From assembly GCA_002839995.1 (NCBI GenBank), contig PGZC01000034.1:1-42024 (forward strand): 42,024 nt of DNA. Direction: 5' to 3'. Origin of the DNA: Gammaproteobacteria bacterium HGW-Gammaproteobacteria-4 (GTDB lineage Bacteria; Pseudomonadota; Gammaproteobacteria; Xanthomonadales; Xanthomonadaceae). Positions 32,982 through 40,680 of the stretch are shown one piece after another (the stretch's first letter is position 1; each line of letters begins with the position of its first letter). Both the position numbers and the translations under genes were made by a program. A model generated the notes under the pieces. That model searched no databases. It was not told the DNA's origin and saw only the letters and a program-made list of their open reading frames with translations.

Positions 32982-34460
32982 ATGGCGCACGCCCCGAAAA
33001 ACGCGCCGCCGATCATCGTCATCGGCGCCGGCATCGCCGGCCTGTGCACCGCGCTGGCGGCCGCGCCGCGTCCGGTGTTGCTGCTCGCTCGCGGCAGCGC
33101 CGGCAACGATGGCGCCACGCCACTGGCACAGGGCGGTATCGCCGCCGCGCTCGGTGCCGGCGACACGCCCGCGCAGCACGCGCACGACACCCTGATCGCC
33201 GGTGCCGGCAGCAACGATCGCGAAGCGGTCGCCGTGCTCACGCAACAGGCGCCCGCCGCCATCGCCTGGCTGCAACGACAGGGCGTGGCATTCGACCGCG
33301 ACGGCGACGCCCTGAGCCTGCATCTGGAAGGTGGCCATGGCCACGCACGCATCGCCCATGCCGGTGGCGATCGCAGCGGCCAGCACATCGCGCATGCGCT
33401 CGCCGTGGCGGCGCAACGCGCCGCGCACATCCAGTTGCAATCCGGCTGCGATGTCGATGCCCTGCTGCTGCGCGATGGCCGCGTGATCGGCGTGCGCGCA
33501 CGCGATGGCAACGGGCACGCGCAGCACATCGCGGCGTCGGCGGTGGTGCTGGCGACCGGCGGCATCGGCGCGCTGTTCGCGTGCAGCAGCAATCCGCCAT
33601 CCGCCGATGGTGCCGGGCTGGCCCTGGGCCTGCGTGCCGGCGCAGCCGGTCGCGATCTGGAGTTCGTGCAGTTCCACCCGACCGCGCTCGCGCCCAACGG
33701 GGAGGCGGCGGGTCCGCTTCCGCTGGTCAGCGAAGCCGTTCGCGGTGCCGGCGCACGGCTGTGCGATGGCAATGGCCAACCCGTGATGGCCGGCGTCGAT
33801 CCGCGCGGCGATCTGGCCCCGCGCGACATCGTTGCGCGCCGCGTCTGGCAAGTGCACCATTCCGGTGCGAGCACGTGGCTGGACGCGCGCTGCATCGGCG
33901 AGGGCTGGCCGCAGCAATTCCCGACCGTGTTCGCCGCCTGCCGGGCGCAGGGCATCGACCCGCGCCACGACCCGATCCCGGTGCTGCCGGCCGCGCATTT
34001 CCACATGGGCGGACTCGCCACCGACCTGCTCGGACGCACCCGCGTACCGGGCCTGTATGCGGTCGGCGAAGTGGCCTGCAACGGCGTACACGGCAGCAAC
34101 CGGCTGGCCAGCAATTCGTTGCTGGAAGGCGTGGTGTTCGGGCGCCGACTCGGTGCCTGGCTTGCCGAAAACAACCCGTCGCCGGCAGCAACCGGCGCGC
34201 TGCAAACACTCGCCCTCGGCCCGACCCTGGATGCCGCCGGCTGGCAGCGCCTGCGCGAGTTGCTGTGGCAACACCTCGGCCCGGTGCGCAGCGGCAGCGG
34301 CCTCGACACCGCGCTGGCGGTGATCGCACACGACCCGACCCTGGCCGCAAGCTGGCCGGGCGAGTTGGCGCGCACGCTGCTTGGCGCTGCACGGCAACGC
34401 GAACACAGTATCGGCGCGCATTTTCGAAGCGATGACGCGCAGGTCGCACGTCGCCGGTAA
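32982..34460 (+). CDS. nadB: L-aspartate oxidase
   Basis: A 492-residue FAD enzyme oxidising L-aspartate to iminoaspartate, the substrate of NadA. Seen: dinucleotide motif IIVIGAGIAGLCTALAA, ATPLAQGGIAAALG, THDTL-like AHDTLIAGAGSND, SLHLEGGHGHARIAHAGGDR, VVLATGGIGALFA, LEFVQFHPTAL, the catalytic region VSEAVRGAGARL and VLPAAHFHMGGLATDLLGRT, and GSNRLASNSLLEGVVFGRRL. Slightly shorter than the E. coli enzyme (about 540), with the C-terminal helical part reduced. It begins 1 nt after nadA. It can use fumarate instead of O2, which suits an anaerobic respirer. Confidence 0.95.
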   Translation: MAHAPKNAPPIIVIGAGIAGLCTALAAAPRPVLLLARGSAGNDGATPLAQGGIAAALGAGDTPAQHAHDTLIAGAGSNDREAVAVLTQQAPAAIAWLQRQGVAFDRDGDALSLHLEGGHGHARIAHAGGDRSGQHIAHALAVAAQRAAHIQLQSGCDVDALLLRDGRVIGVRARDGNGHAQHIAASAVVLATGGIGALFACSSNPPSADGAGLALGLRAGAAGRDLEFVQFHPTALAPNGEAAGPLPLVSEAVRGAGARLCDGNGQPVMAGVDPRGDLAPRDIVARRVWQVHHSGASTWLDARCIGEGWPQQFPTVFAACRAQGIDPRHDPIPVLPAAHFHMGGLATDLLGRTRVPGLYAVGEVACNGVHGSNRLASNSLLEGVVFGRRLGAWLAENNPSPAATGALQTLALGPTLDAAGWQRLRELLWQHLGPVRSGSGLDTALAVIAHDPTLAASWPGELARTLLGAARQREHSIGAHFRSDDAQVARRR

Positions 34461-34508
34461 AGCGTCTCTCCAACAACTGGCCCGCCGGCGCGCCCGAATC
34501 ACCCGGCG

Positions 34509-34658
34509 TCACGGTTTCGCCGCAGCGTTCCCGGCAACCGCGGCCAATCCGGAAAACTGTCCGCCGACCACGTGATCGATCACGCCCGACAGGGTCTGCA
34601 ACGGATGCGCGGGCGTTGCGCTGACCACCGCAACGGCCGTTACCCACGCCGCCCTCAT
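34509..34658 (-). CDS. Possible 49-residue secreted or membrane-associated protein
   Basis: A small frame whose ATG (34658) overlaps the stop of the acetyltransferase gene as ATGA, the overlap used elsewhere in this window for coupled genes. MRAAWVTAVAVVSATPAHPL could be a weak export signal; the rest (QTLSGVIDHVVGGQFSGLAA, VAGNAAAKP) has no known motif. It may be a chance frame in GC-rich DNA. The rest of 34461-34654 has no other candidate. Confidence 0.3.
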   Translation of the reverse strand: MRAAWVTAVAVVSATPAHPLQTLSGVIDHVVGGQFSGLAAVAGNAAAKP

Positions 34659-35338
34659 GCCAGCGGCACCACCACCCGCAACGCCACTTCGCGCTCGACC
34701 CGAAAGCCCATGCGCTCGTACAAAGCGCGCGCGCGGGCATTGCTGGACGCCACATGCAGGAACGGCGTTTGCCCGCGTCGCAACTGACGGCGGATCACCA
34801 GGTTCATCAAGCGCCGCGCCAGGCCGCGCCCCTGAAACGCCGGATCGGTGCAGACCCCACTGACCTCGCGCAACGCGCCTGCATGCAGGCGCTCGCCCGC
34901 CATCGCCAGCAGACGCCCGTCCTCGAACACGCCGAAGTACTCGCCCATCTCGATCGTGCGTGGCCCGAACGGGCCGGGCTTGGTCGCCGCCACCAGATCG
35001 AGCACCTGCGGCAGATGCACCGCGCCCAGCGGTACCGCCACCAGCGCCGCGTCCGGCTCCGGTTCCACACCGTCCCAGCGCATCAGGCACATGTGGGTAT
35101 CGGCAACCAACTCCCAACCGGCTGCCACCTCGCCCTGCCAGCCCGAACAGTACAAACGTTCGCCCGGCGCGCAGAACGGCCGTATCGCCGCCCAGTCCGG
35201 GCGCAGCGGATCGGCCATCGCGATCATCGCCGAATATCCCGGCAACACGCGCCGGATCGTATCGGTGCCGCAGGCCAGATGCGCCTGCGTGCCGCTGAGC
35301 GCGTGCCAGAAGATGTTGTCCCACGGTGACGATGGCAT
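34655..35338 (-). CDS. GNAT-family N-acetyltransferase
   Basis: A 227-residue protein of the FR47-like GNAT group. The C-terminal half carries the acetyl-CoA core: GEYFGVFEDGRLLAMAGERL, VSGVCTDPAFQGRGLARRLM (motif A, Q-x-x-G-x-G/A) and the final ASSNARARALYERMGFRVER. The N-terminal half (LACGTDTIRRVLPGYSAMIA) is the degenerate GNAT-like domain typical of this family. Substrate unknown; members often modify small amines or amino acids. It is convergent with nadB. The ATG at 35338 is well placed. Confidence 0.88.
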   Translation of the reverse strand: MPSSPWDNIFWHALSGTQAHLACGTDTIRRVLPGYSAMIAMADPLRPDWAAIRPFCAPGERLYCSGWQGEVAAGWELVADTHMCLMRWDGVEPEPDAALVAVPLGAVHLPQVLDLVAATKPGPFGPRTIEMGEYFGVFEDGRLLAMAGERLHAGALREVSGVCTDPAFQGRGLARRLMNLVIRRQLRRGQTPFLHVASSNARARALYERMGFRVEREVALRVVVPLA

Positions 35339-35414
35339 GGCGGACGGGGCAATGAGAGCGGACGGACAAGCTTAGCGCCGCAACGCGCTCGCATCTGGCC
35401 GGAATCGGACCCGG

Positions 35415-35735
35415 CTATTTGCCCTGCAAGCGCAACACCGCTGCCGGCTCCGCACGCTCGCCAGCGTGTGGCTGCGCCGGGCGCAGCAACCCTGGCGCCA
35501 CCCGCCACTGCTGCCCGCTCTCGACGATCACCGTCACCGTCTTGCGGTTGTACTTGGCAATCACCCCGGCAAGCTCCGGGTATCCGTCCGGCTGAAACAC
35601 CACCCGCTGCCCGATCCGGAAATCCAGCATCTGCGCATGCGCCCGCATCTCGCGCATGAACTTAAGCCGCGCCACCACACGGTGATTGAGGTCAACCAGT
35701 TCCGCCTCGCTGAGTCGATCGATGTCGATGGGCAT
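35415..35735 (-). CDS. Conserved small protein with SH3/KOW-like strand pattern
   Basis: A 106-residue cytoplasmic protein, name unknown to me. The N-terminal helix (DIDRLSEAELVDLNHRVVAR) is followed by a small beta barrel-like segment FRIGQRVVFQPDGYPELAGV, IAKYNRKTVTVIVESGQQWR, VAPGLLRPAQ. The G-x-R-V-x-F ... G-V-I-x-K-x-N-x-K-T-V-T-V pattern resembles KOW/SH3-type nucleic-acid or protein binding modules. It stands alone, downstream of a MITE-like repeat and upstream of the acetyltransferase gene. Confidence 0.65.
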   Translation of the reverse strand: MPIDIDRLSEAELVDLNHRVVARLKFMREMRAHAQMLDFRIGQRVVFQPDGYPELAGVIAKYNRKTVTVIVESGQQWRVAPGLLRPAQPHAGERAEPAAVLRLQGK

Positions 35736-35880
35736 GCTGCAACGTCTCGATGGTTCAAAGCGCCAGTATGCCGCAACCCGTGCCCGACTCCAGCGCCCAC
35801 CGCCCCATGTCGTGGCGAACAGTGTGGCAAGCGCGGTATCTGCCCTTTCGACACCACCGTGAGCAATTCCAACCAGGGAA

Positions 35881-36036
35881 GCTCTGAACAACGGCCACCC
35901 GCCGTCATTGCGAGCGTTCAAGCCTTTAGCCGCGAGGCCGGAGGCCGTGGCGGGAAGCAATCCAGTTCTTTGCTTTTCCGAACACTCTGGATTGCCGCGT
36001 CGCTTCGCTCCTCGCAATGACGGCTTGTTCACAGCA
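35881..36036. repeat. MITE-like dispersed repeat, copy 3
   Basis: Complete copy: starts GCTCTGAACAACGG then GTCATTGCGAGCG, ends CTCGCAATGACGGCTTGTTC(ACAGC), so the ends are inverted repeats. It ends 4 bp from the stop of the SGNH gene. The region 35736-35880 shows no gene. Confidence 0.82.
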
Positions 36037-36039
36037 TTC

Positions 36040-36843
36040 CTAGCCGCCGACGGCGCTGCCGATGGTGTCGAGCAACGTTTTGAGCGTGCCGGACGTATAG
36101 CGCACCTCGCCCGGGGTATCGGGCAGCGGCGGCGGCGCGTCGGCTCGCCGCAGCGTTTCGGTGAGGCCGCTGGTGCTCCCGTAGATCGGCGCTGTAACCG
36201 TGAGCGGCCGTGGTTCCGGTAGCGCGCCGTGGAGCGCCCGATACACCAGCATCGCGTTCAGCAGCGCCAAGTCCTTTCCGGGGTGCATGCCGTCAGCGGC
36301 GAACCAGGTCATATCTGGGGCCACGCTACGCAAGTGCTGCAACTTTCCGGAAACCTCGACGTACGGAATGCCTGCCTCCGCAGCGGCCGCTGACTCCTTA
36401 TCGATCAGGTTCCGGGACGCCGCCGGGTGAGGCTGGTAGGTGCCCAGGAGAATGACGGTTACGCCGTGTTTCCCGGCAAGAGTTGCCAAGGCCTGAATCG
36501 CCTGGCGCGACTGGATGCACGAGTCCGGGCCAAAGGAACAGGTCAGGTCGCCGCCGCGCTCCTGAACGACCAGCGTCGAATACTTTTTCGCTGCGAGCGC
36601 ACGCGCGACCGACCCATCGGCAACCCGCTGCGCAAGCGTGGCCCCGCCGCGCACGATCATGTCGCTGGTGACCGTGCGGCCATTGGCGGCCGCAAGTGCA
36701 GAGTAGATCGCAGGCACGTTCCCGACGTACGTGAGGCTGTTGCCAACGAACAGAACCCGTTGCGACGGCTCGTGTCGCTCTGTCGCGCGGCACGATGCGA
36801 AAACGAGGAGAAATGCGAGAGCGAGCAAATAGAGGATGCGCAT
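36040..36843 (-). CDS. SGNH/GDSL-like hydrolase lipoprotein
   Basis: A 267-residue exported protein. Signal peptide and lipobox: ILYLLALAFLLVFASC, lipidated Cys 18. SGNH pattern: block I is VLFVGNSLTYVGNVP (GNS instead of GDS, Ser nucleophile kept), a Gly-containing oxyanion segment IVRGGATLAQRV, LVVQERGGD, and block V ADGMHPGKDLALLNAMLVYR with Asp-x-x-His. It could be an esterase or acetylhydrolase acting on a cell-surface glycan; substrate unknown. It lies 20 bp downstream of an acetyltransferase gene on the same strand and next to a cassette-like region, so it may be acquired DNA. Confidence 0.82.
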   Translation of the reverse strand: MRILYLLALAFLLVFASCRATERHEPSQRVLFVGNSLTYVGNVPAIYSALAAANGRTVTSDMIVRGGATLAQRVADGSVARALAAKKYSTLVVQERGGDLTCSFGPDSCIQSRQAIQALATLAGKHGVTVILLGTYQPHPAASRNLIDKESAAAAEAGIPYVEVSGKLQHLRSVAPDMTWFAADGMHPGKDLALLNAMLVYRALHGALPEPRPLTVTAPIYGSTSGLTETLRRADAPPPLPDTPGEVRYTSGTLKTLLDTIGSAVGG

Positions 36844-36863
36844 ATGGATGGCCAATGCCGGAG

Positions 36864-37358
36864 TCAGCCCGCAACCCGCGCCATCACATGCACATCGACG
36901 TAGCGGCCATCGCGGAACGCGTAGTTGCGGCAAGTGCCCTCGACGACAAAGCCGTGTTTCTCGTAGAGCGCGATGGCCGCGTGATTGTCGGTATACACCT
37001 CGATCTCGATGCGCGAAACGTTCATCCACTTCTCGCAGGTTTCTATCGCAGCGGTCAAGAGCGCAGAGCCGACCCCCGACCGACGGGCCGATGCCTTTAC
37101 CCCCATGCCGATCGTCGCAACATGCCGCCGCCGCAGTGGGCGAAATACTTCCAGCCCGAGTTGGCCGACGACCTCATCGCCACGCACCGCAACCAGGCAG
37201 AACAAGCCATCGCGCGACGAATCGAGCTTCTTTGCCCAGTGCGACACCGGCCGAAACGGAAGTTGCAGCGTGTCGGCAAACGCCTGGCGCTCAGCGTAGA
37301 GCGCATGGACCTGCGACAGGTCTGTTGGCTCAAGATGGCGAACAGTAATGGGTTGCAT
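36864..37358 (-). CDS. GNAT-family N-acetyltransferase (cassette-borne)
   Basis: A 164-residue acetyltransferase: MQPITVRHLEPTDLSQVHAL, LVAVRGDEVVGQLGLEVF, motif A MGVKASARRSGVGSALLTAA (R-x-x-G-x-G), and SRIEIEVYTDNHAAIALYEK with HGFVVEGTCRNYAFRDGRYV. The wording fits YhhY- or phosphinothricin-type acetyltransferases; substrate unknown. It begins 16 bp after an attC-like site (37374-37430) in the orientation expected of an integron cassette gene. No attC follows it before the SGNH gene. Confidence 0.87.
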   Translation of the reverse strand: MQPITVRHLEPTDLSQVHALYAERQAFADTLQLPFRPVSHWAKKLDSSRDGLFCLVAVRGDEVVGQLGLEVFRPLRRRHVATIGMGVKASARRSGVGSALLTAAIETCEKWMNVSRIEIEVYTDNHAAIALYEKHGFVVEGTCRNYAFRDGRYVDVHVMARVAG

Positions 37359-37373
37359 GGGTTGTTTCGCTCG

Positions 37374-37430
37374 GGTTGACGTCGGAATTAAACCGCGCCA
37401 CGAAGCGGCATTGGCTACGGCTGGTTGGGC
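37374..37430 (-). other. attC-like integron recombination site 1
   Basis: On the minus strand: GCCCAAC left core (fits RYYYAAC), then a centre GCCGCTTCGTGGCGCGG and TTTAATTCCGAC, ending GTCAACC. The centre and spacing resemble the 60-bp attC of aadA cassettes (GCCGCTTCGCGGCGCGG and TTAACTC at the same places). The right core is degenerate (GTC instead of GTT). It lies 32 bp after the hicB stop and 16 bp before the acetyltransferase gene. Confidence 0.6.
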
Positions 37431-37461
37431 GGCAACGCGCCTGAGTTGAAATGCATTTGAA

Positions 37462-37788
37462 TCACTGTGCCAGCTTATGTGACGCCAGCCTATTGAGGCT
37501 GACACCGGCCTCAGCAGCTTGCAAGGCCAATGTCTTGTGCAGTTGGGGAGGCACACGCACCATGAAGCGGCCACTGAATGATTTTACCGACAGCGGCTCG
37601 GGCACGACCTCGCCAGCAGCCTCCATGTCAGCCACACAATCGGCAACCACCTTGCGGATACCGGACAACGCCTTTTCAGGCGTACCTGCCAGCCAGCTAA
37701 GGCTGGCAAACTCAACGCAAGTTGCCACATATTCCTGGTCTTCCGCTGACCAGGAGACCCTATACGTGTACTGATCAGTCTTTTTCAT
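37462..37788 (-). CDS. hicB: HicB-family antitoxin
   Basis: A 108-residue protein: YTYRVSWSAEDQEYVATCVE and FASLSWLAGTPEKALSGIRK form the HicB fold, then KSFSGRFMVRVPPQLHKTLA and LQAAEAGVSLNRLASHKLAQ form a ribbon-helix-helix/HicB C-terminal DNA-binding unit. It overlaps the upstream toxin gene by 14 nt, so the two are coupled. It is followed by attC-like site 1, which fits a toxin-antitoxin gene cassette. Confidence 0.87.
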   Translation of the reverse strand: MKKTDQYTYRVSWSAEDQEYVATCVEFASLSWLAGTPEKALSGIRKVVADCVADMEAAGEVVPEPLSVKSFSGRFMVRVPPQLHKTLALQAAEAGVSLNRLASHKLAQ

Positions 37789-38032
37789 GGCTCGACTCCA
37801 AGCGCTCAACTGCTGCCAGAACCTGCCGGACTTGGTAGGCCTTGGCGTTGCCCTTGCTCGATTGGATATTGACCCGAGGATCTCCGAGCCAGGGCGTTTT
37901 GTAGATGCGGTGACTTGTTCCGCTCTGACGGGGCTGGCCGAAGAAGTGTTCACAAACCTTGCAAAGATCAGCGAACCGGACCCCTTTCGGGTTTTCGCGC
38001 ATCAGAGCGAGAATGTCGTTCACCTTCGGCAC
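37775..38032 (-). CDS. hicA: HicA-like toxin
   Basis: An 85-residue protein starting at GTG 38032: PKVNDILALMRENPKGVRFA, then CEHFFGQPRQSGTSHRIYKT with the GTSH catalytic His, and PRVNIQSSKGNAKAYQVRQV. These are features of HicA-type mRNA interferases of the kind that pair with HicB proteins having an RHH tail. Toxin-first order with a short overlap into hicB. Confidence 0.82.
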   Translation of the reverse strand: MPKVNDILALMRENPKGVRFADLCKVCEHFFGQPRQSGTSHRIYKTPWLGDPRVNIQSSKGNAKAYQVRQVLAAVERLESSHEKD

Positions 38033-38145
38033 GCGGCAATGATACTACTAATGGTGCCAAATAAGTCGACTGAAAGCAAGGTCGCTTCGTGCCGCCCCAC
38101 GTTTGCGTTCACCCGCGGGCAACAGGCGGCGAAGCCGGCTGTTGA

Positions 38146-38298
38146 ATGGAAAACAATGCCGCTGTCGCAGCCGCGACCTTTGACCGCAACTACCAACTGC
38201 ACCCGAAACACCTCACCCTCAAGGGCCTGCAACCCATTGCGGTGAAAGCCTGCTTGCGTGGGTATTCCGGCTCGGCCAGTACTTCGACATTCCACTGA
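38146..38298 (+). pseudogene. N-terminal fragment of an IS91-type tyrosine recombinase
   Basis: From ATG 38146: ENNAAVAAATFDRNYQLHPK and HLTLKGLQPIAVKA, the start typical of the recombinase that accompanies IS91-family transposases. The frame then fails; in another frame FRLGQYFDIPLT (about 38262-38298) continues the expected alignment, so it is frameshifted and cut. A C-terminal fragment of the same kind is at 41247-41428, same strand. It lies among minus-strand cassettes. Confidence 0.6.
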
Positions 38299-38309
38299 CG
38301 CGCTGAGCG

Positions 38310-38440
38310 TTGCACACTGACCCAGCCAGTCCGCACCGGCACCGCGCGTCGCCGAGCGCCAGTTTCCACACACCGAGCCGCGCGCCCGCCATCTGGTTGC
38401 TGACGAGGGAAAACCGGCCCTCGCCACAGCGCGCACCTGC
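38310..38440. repeat. Diverged segment also present near 40480-40620
   Basis: Contains CACTGACC..., CGAGCCG and TGCTGACGAGGGAAAACCGG, matching CACTGACC, CGAGCCG and CGCTGACGAGGAAAAACCGG at 40490-40590 in the same order and strand. Probably remnants of one element. No gene was supported in 38299-38492. Confidence 0.5.
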
Positions 38441-38454
38441 CGCACGGTGGATGG

Positions 38455-38492
38455 CGGTTGTTCAGATGGCCCCTAACCTTATTCGTGCGGCT
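38455..38492 (-). other. attC-like left end after vapC (site 2, partial)
   Basis: Immediately after the vapC stop the minus strand reads GCCGCACGAATAAGGTTAGG then CCATCTGAAC. The core ACGAATAAGGTT and CATCTGAAC match the left half of site 4 (40681-40786: ACGAATAAGGTT... GATCTGAAC). No right half was found, so the site seems broken. Confidence 0.45.
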
Positions 38493-38915
38493 TCACCGCT
38501 TTGCTCGTGCCTTGGCCGGCCAAACACGAAGAGCACAGTGCCTGGCCGCATGCGTGAAGTCCTTGTCAGTGGTGAGGAGCGTCAGTTCGTGGCGCACGCA
38601 CAGTTGAGCAAGCAGAGCGTCGATGGTGCCCAACTGGACGCCAGCTTTGCGGCACGCATTGCGCAGGGCTGCGGCACTGATATGGTCTTCCCGGTCTGGC
38701 TGAAGCAGCGGCAGAGCGGCAAAGCGTTCGATGATCCGGGCCTGCGCTTTCGGACCGGAGAAGCCCTGCAAGAGCTCCTGGAGGACCAGGCCTGTGGTGA
38801 CGACGACCTCTGAGCCGAGCAAGGCGTCCTTGAGGTGGTGCACCTCTGGCTCTGTAGCCTCGGCATCGCGCCGGAGTGCGAGCGACCAGACGCTTGTGTC
38901 AATCAGGAGGGTCAC
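38493..38915 (-). CDS. vapC: VapC-type PIN-domain ribonuclease toxin
   Basis: A 140-residue PIN protein starting with GTG 38915 inside the vapB stop (GTGA overlap). VTLLIDTSVWSLALRR holds the first catalytic Asp, TTGLVLQELLQGFSGPKAQA the Glu, GTIDALLAQLCVRHELTLLT the third and TTDKDFTHAARH the fourth acidic residue. VapC toxins cut tRNA or rRNA. It is the second gene of a vapBC operon; an attC-like end follows its stop at once. Confidence 0.9.
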   Translation of the reverse strand: MTLLIDTSVWSLALRRDAEATEPEVHHLKDALLGSEVVVTTGLVLQELLQGFSGPKAQARIIERFAALPLLQPDREDHISAAALRNACRKAGVQLGTIDALLAQLCVRHELTLLTTDKDFTHAARHCALRVWPAKARAKR

Positions 38916-39115
38916 TTGCGGCGGGACCGTTCGACCTTGTAGTCGAACGACTTGTCCCACTCGAGCTTGCCCAGCAGATCGACGACGCGACGCTGCTCTC
39001 GGCGGGCGATGAACTCCTGCAGCGCCATGGTGACGGCGGCCTTCTTCGTGCGCACACCGCTGACCTGAACCGCCCGGTCGAGGAGATCTGGATCGATTGC
39101 GAGATTGGTCGCCAT
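38912..39115 (-). CDS. vapB: VapB-type antitoxin
   Basis: A 67-residue ribbon-helix-helix antitoxin: MATNLAIDPDLLDRAVQVSG, VRTKKAAVTMALQEFIARRE and a C-terminal toxin-binding tail with WDKSFDYKVERSRRK. It resembles the AbiEi/VapB type-II family with the TKKAAV helix. It precedes vapC with stop-start overlap, normal for vapBC. The ATG at 39115 follows AAGGAG. Confidence 0.87.
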   Translation of the reverse strand: MATNLAIDPDLLDRAVQVSGVRTKKAAVTMALQEFIARREQRRVVDLLGKLEWDKSFDYKVERSRRK

Positions 39116-39205
39116 GTGCGACTCCTTGTGCGGCGCCTTGTGCGAAAGTCTACGCACTTGGTGCGTTCAGCGCTACGCGGGGTACTCGTGGCGGCCGTTG
39201 GTGAT

Positions 39206-39255
39206 GCCCAACGCCCCGGTTGCAGCGGACGGCCCGCTGCGACCGGGCGTTAGGG
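39206..39255 (-). other. attC-like integron recombination site 3
   Basis: Minus strand: CCCTAAC, CGCCCGGTCGCAGCGG, short centre, CCGCTGCAACCGGGGCG, GTTGGGC. The two inner arms pair over about 15 bp with one unpaired base and one mismatch, which is the hallmark of attC. The right core GTTGGGC fits GTTRRRY exactly; the left core is off by one base. It lies between the parE-type cassette with its repeat and vapB. Confidence 0.72.
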
Positions 39256-39258
39256 AAA

Positions 39259-39365
39259 GTCTGAACAAGCTGTCATTGCGAGGAGCGGAGCGACGTGGCA
39301 ATCCAGAAATACTCGGAGAATCAAGACGCTGGATTGCTTCCCGCCACGGCCTTCGGCCCCGCAAA
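39259..39365. repeat. MITE-like dispersed repeat, copy 4 (right end missing)
   Basis: Starts TCTGAACAAGCTGTCATTGC, nearly identical to the reverse of copy 1 through the internal AATACTCGGAGAATCAAGAC. It stops after CCACGGCCTTCGGCC, where an attC-like sequence begins, so its right end was lost or it sits inside a cassette. Confidence 0.75.
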
Positions 39366-39376
39366 GCGGCTTCGGC

Positions 39377-39484
39377 TTGAACGAATTGTTGAACGAAGCC
39401 GCTACGCGGCAGCCGAGTACGCTCACCTCGCACATCCTCCTGGTGTGTCCGCGCGCTGCGCGTGATCTGTCCTTGTTCGTTATG
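39377..39484 (-). other. attC-like site after the ParE/RelE toxin
   Basis: Minus strand begins ACATAACGAACAAGG at the toxin stop and ends near CAATTCGTTCAAGC. AACGAACAAGG-N5-GATC-N2-GCGCAGC matches the left part of site 4 (AACGAATAAGG-N3-GATC-N2-GCGCAGC), and ATTCGTT recurs at the right end of both. An AGCGGCTTCG/CGAAGCCGCT stem (39365-39403) overlaps its right part. Boundaries are approximate. Confidence 0.45.
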
Positions 39485-39776
39485 TTCTTTGCTTCCATCG
39501 CCGCGGACTGCGGCTGCCATGCATCACCGCAACCACAACGATCGTCTCTTCGTGAACGCGATAGTAAACGCCAAATGGAAACCGGAGCGTCAAGGCACGA
39601 CGTGTGTCCCGGTGCAACTGCGGGTATATGGCAGGTTGCTCGGAAATCTTTCTGAGAGTCCGCAGAACTTCGTCAAGAAACTCGTTGCCCAAGCCCGCGC
39701 GCTGTTGCTCGTACCACGTTGCCGCTCCCTCAATATCCTGCTCTGCTTCGGGCCGGACTCGGAGTTGGAGCGTCAT
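39480..39776 (-). CDS. ParE/RelE-superfamily toxin
   Basis: A 98-residue protein: LRVRPEAEQDIEGAATWYEQ, QRAGLGNEFLDEVLRTLRKI, PAIYPQLHRDTRRALTLRFP, FGVYYRVHEETIVVVAVMHG + SRSPRRW. This is the RelE/ParE fold with the R-x-L-x-x-FPF-G-V-Y-Y-x-V core. It may inhibit translation or gyrase. It overlaps the antitoxin stop by ATGA; antitoxin-first order. Confidence 0.88.
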   Translation of the reverse strand: MTLQLRVRPEAEQDIEGAATWYEQQRAGLGNEFLDEVLRTLRKISEQPAIYPQLHRDTRRALTLRFPFGVYYRVHEETIVVVAVMHGSRSPRRWKQRT

Positions 39777-39985
39777 AGACGCTTGCGGATATCTGCCAGC
39801 ACTACTTCAGCGACTCGTCCAGGGTTGCAGTCCAGTTCATACGCGTCCAAACGCCGGTCGAGTTCCTCGCGCTGCTCGTCCGTAAGGGGCAGCGCCTCTT
39901 GGTCAAAAGCAATACTGTCCCAGAGTTCTTCAACCAAGCGGAGCCGCTGTTCGACCGGCAGGTCACGCAAGGTTGCGATGTTCAT
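39773..39985 (-). CDS. Addiction-module antitoxin (partner of ParE/RelE toxin)
   Basis: A 70-residue protein: MNIATLRDLPVEQRLRLVEE, LWDSIAFDQEALPLTDEQRE, ELDRRLDAYELDCN and a tail ending LADIRKRL. This is the short addiction-module antitoxin family that pairs with ParE/RelE toxins. The ATG at 39985 is preferred because AGGA lies 7 nt before it; an ATG at 39991 would sit on the ribosome site. Confidence 0.85.
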   Translation of the reverse strand: MNIATLRDLPVEQRLRLVEELWDSIAFDQEALPLTDEQREELDRRLDAYELDCNPGRVAEVVLADIRKRL

Positions 39986-40144
39986 AGCCATTTCCTATTC
40001 CCGAAGAGTCTAGCTGCTACGCCAAGCCCTGTGAACATAACACCCTGCCAACCTGGGACGCCCAGACTCTCGCAAGCGCGGTTCGCTGTCAATTGCACCG
40101 TAACCGTCCGCCACAGCCCATCTGTCCGCGATCCGCGGGCTGCG

Positions 40145-40430
40145 GTTACTGTCAGCGGTGTTGGCGGGCGGGATCCAGCGATGCGGCGGCAGGGTGTCGA
40201 GGTGCTTATCGAGGGTAGTCGGCAAGCGGCGCAGGACGTCTTCGCGGCAGACGCGTGGGTTGTGGCCGTTGGCCTTGGCGCTCTCGACCGAGCGAGCCGC
40301 GCAGCGGCGATGCGAAGGCGTAGTGAGCGCAGCGAGCGCTGTCGCGAAGCGACCGAACAAGGCGTAGAAGATGCCAGCGGCGTGGCCGCCGCGTTCGCTG
40401 CCAGCGAACAACCAGTTCTTGCGGCCGATG
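40145..40430 (-). pseudogene. IS66-family transposase remnant interrupted by a short repeat
   Basis: Minus-strand reading: GRKNWLFAGSERGGHAAGIF + YAL, then 23 foreign residues, then VESAKANGHNPRVCREDVLR and RLPTTLDKHLDTLPPHRW. KNWLFAGSxxGG and ESAKANGxxP are the C-terminal signature of IS66 TnpC. The 69-bp interruption (about 40288-40356) is a unit of the repeat family at 13029-13171 and 18926-18980 (GGTCGCTTCGCGACA ... GCTCGGTCG). No upstream transposase part was seen; 39992-40144 and 40431-40680 hold no gene. Confidence 0.65.
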
Positions 40431-40680
40431 TCAGCACACGCATCGCGGCCCACCTCACTGCACCACCAGGCACCGCGAGCGTGGCGCACTGACCGGACAC
40501 AATCACGCCAGCACCCCGCGACACTGGACATCGGCGCCCGCATGCCGAGCCGTGCGGCCGCCCGCGATCCGGCCGCTGACGAGGAAAAACCGGCCATCGG
40601 TGCATCGCGCACCGGCCGCAACCACCAATCAGCCAGCGTGATCGCCCGCAGCGCCCCGCTCAGCCGTCGCAACGCCGATA

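Noticed and set aside
36040-36863. attC after the acetyltransferase at 36864
   Set aside because: Only 20 bp separate it from the SGNH gene and no core sites are visible, so the cassette boundary on this side cannot be placed.
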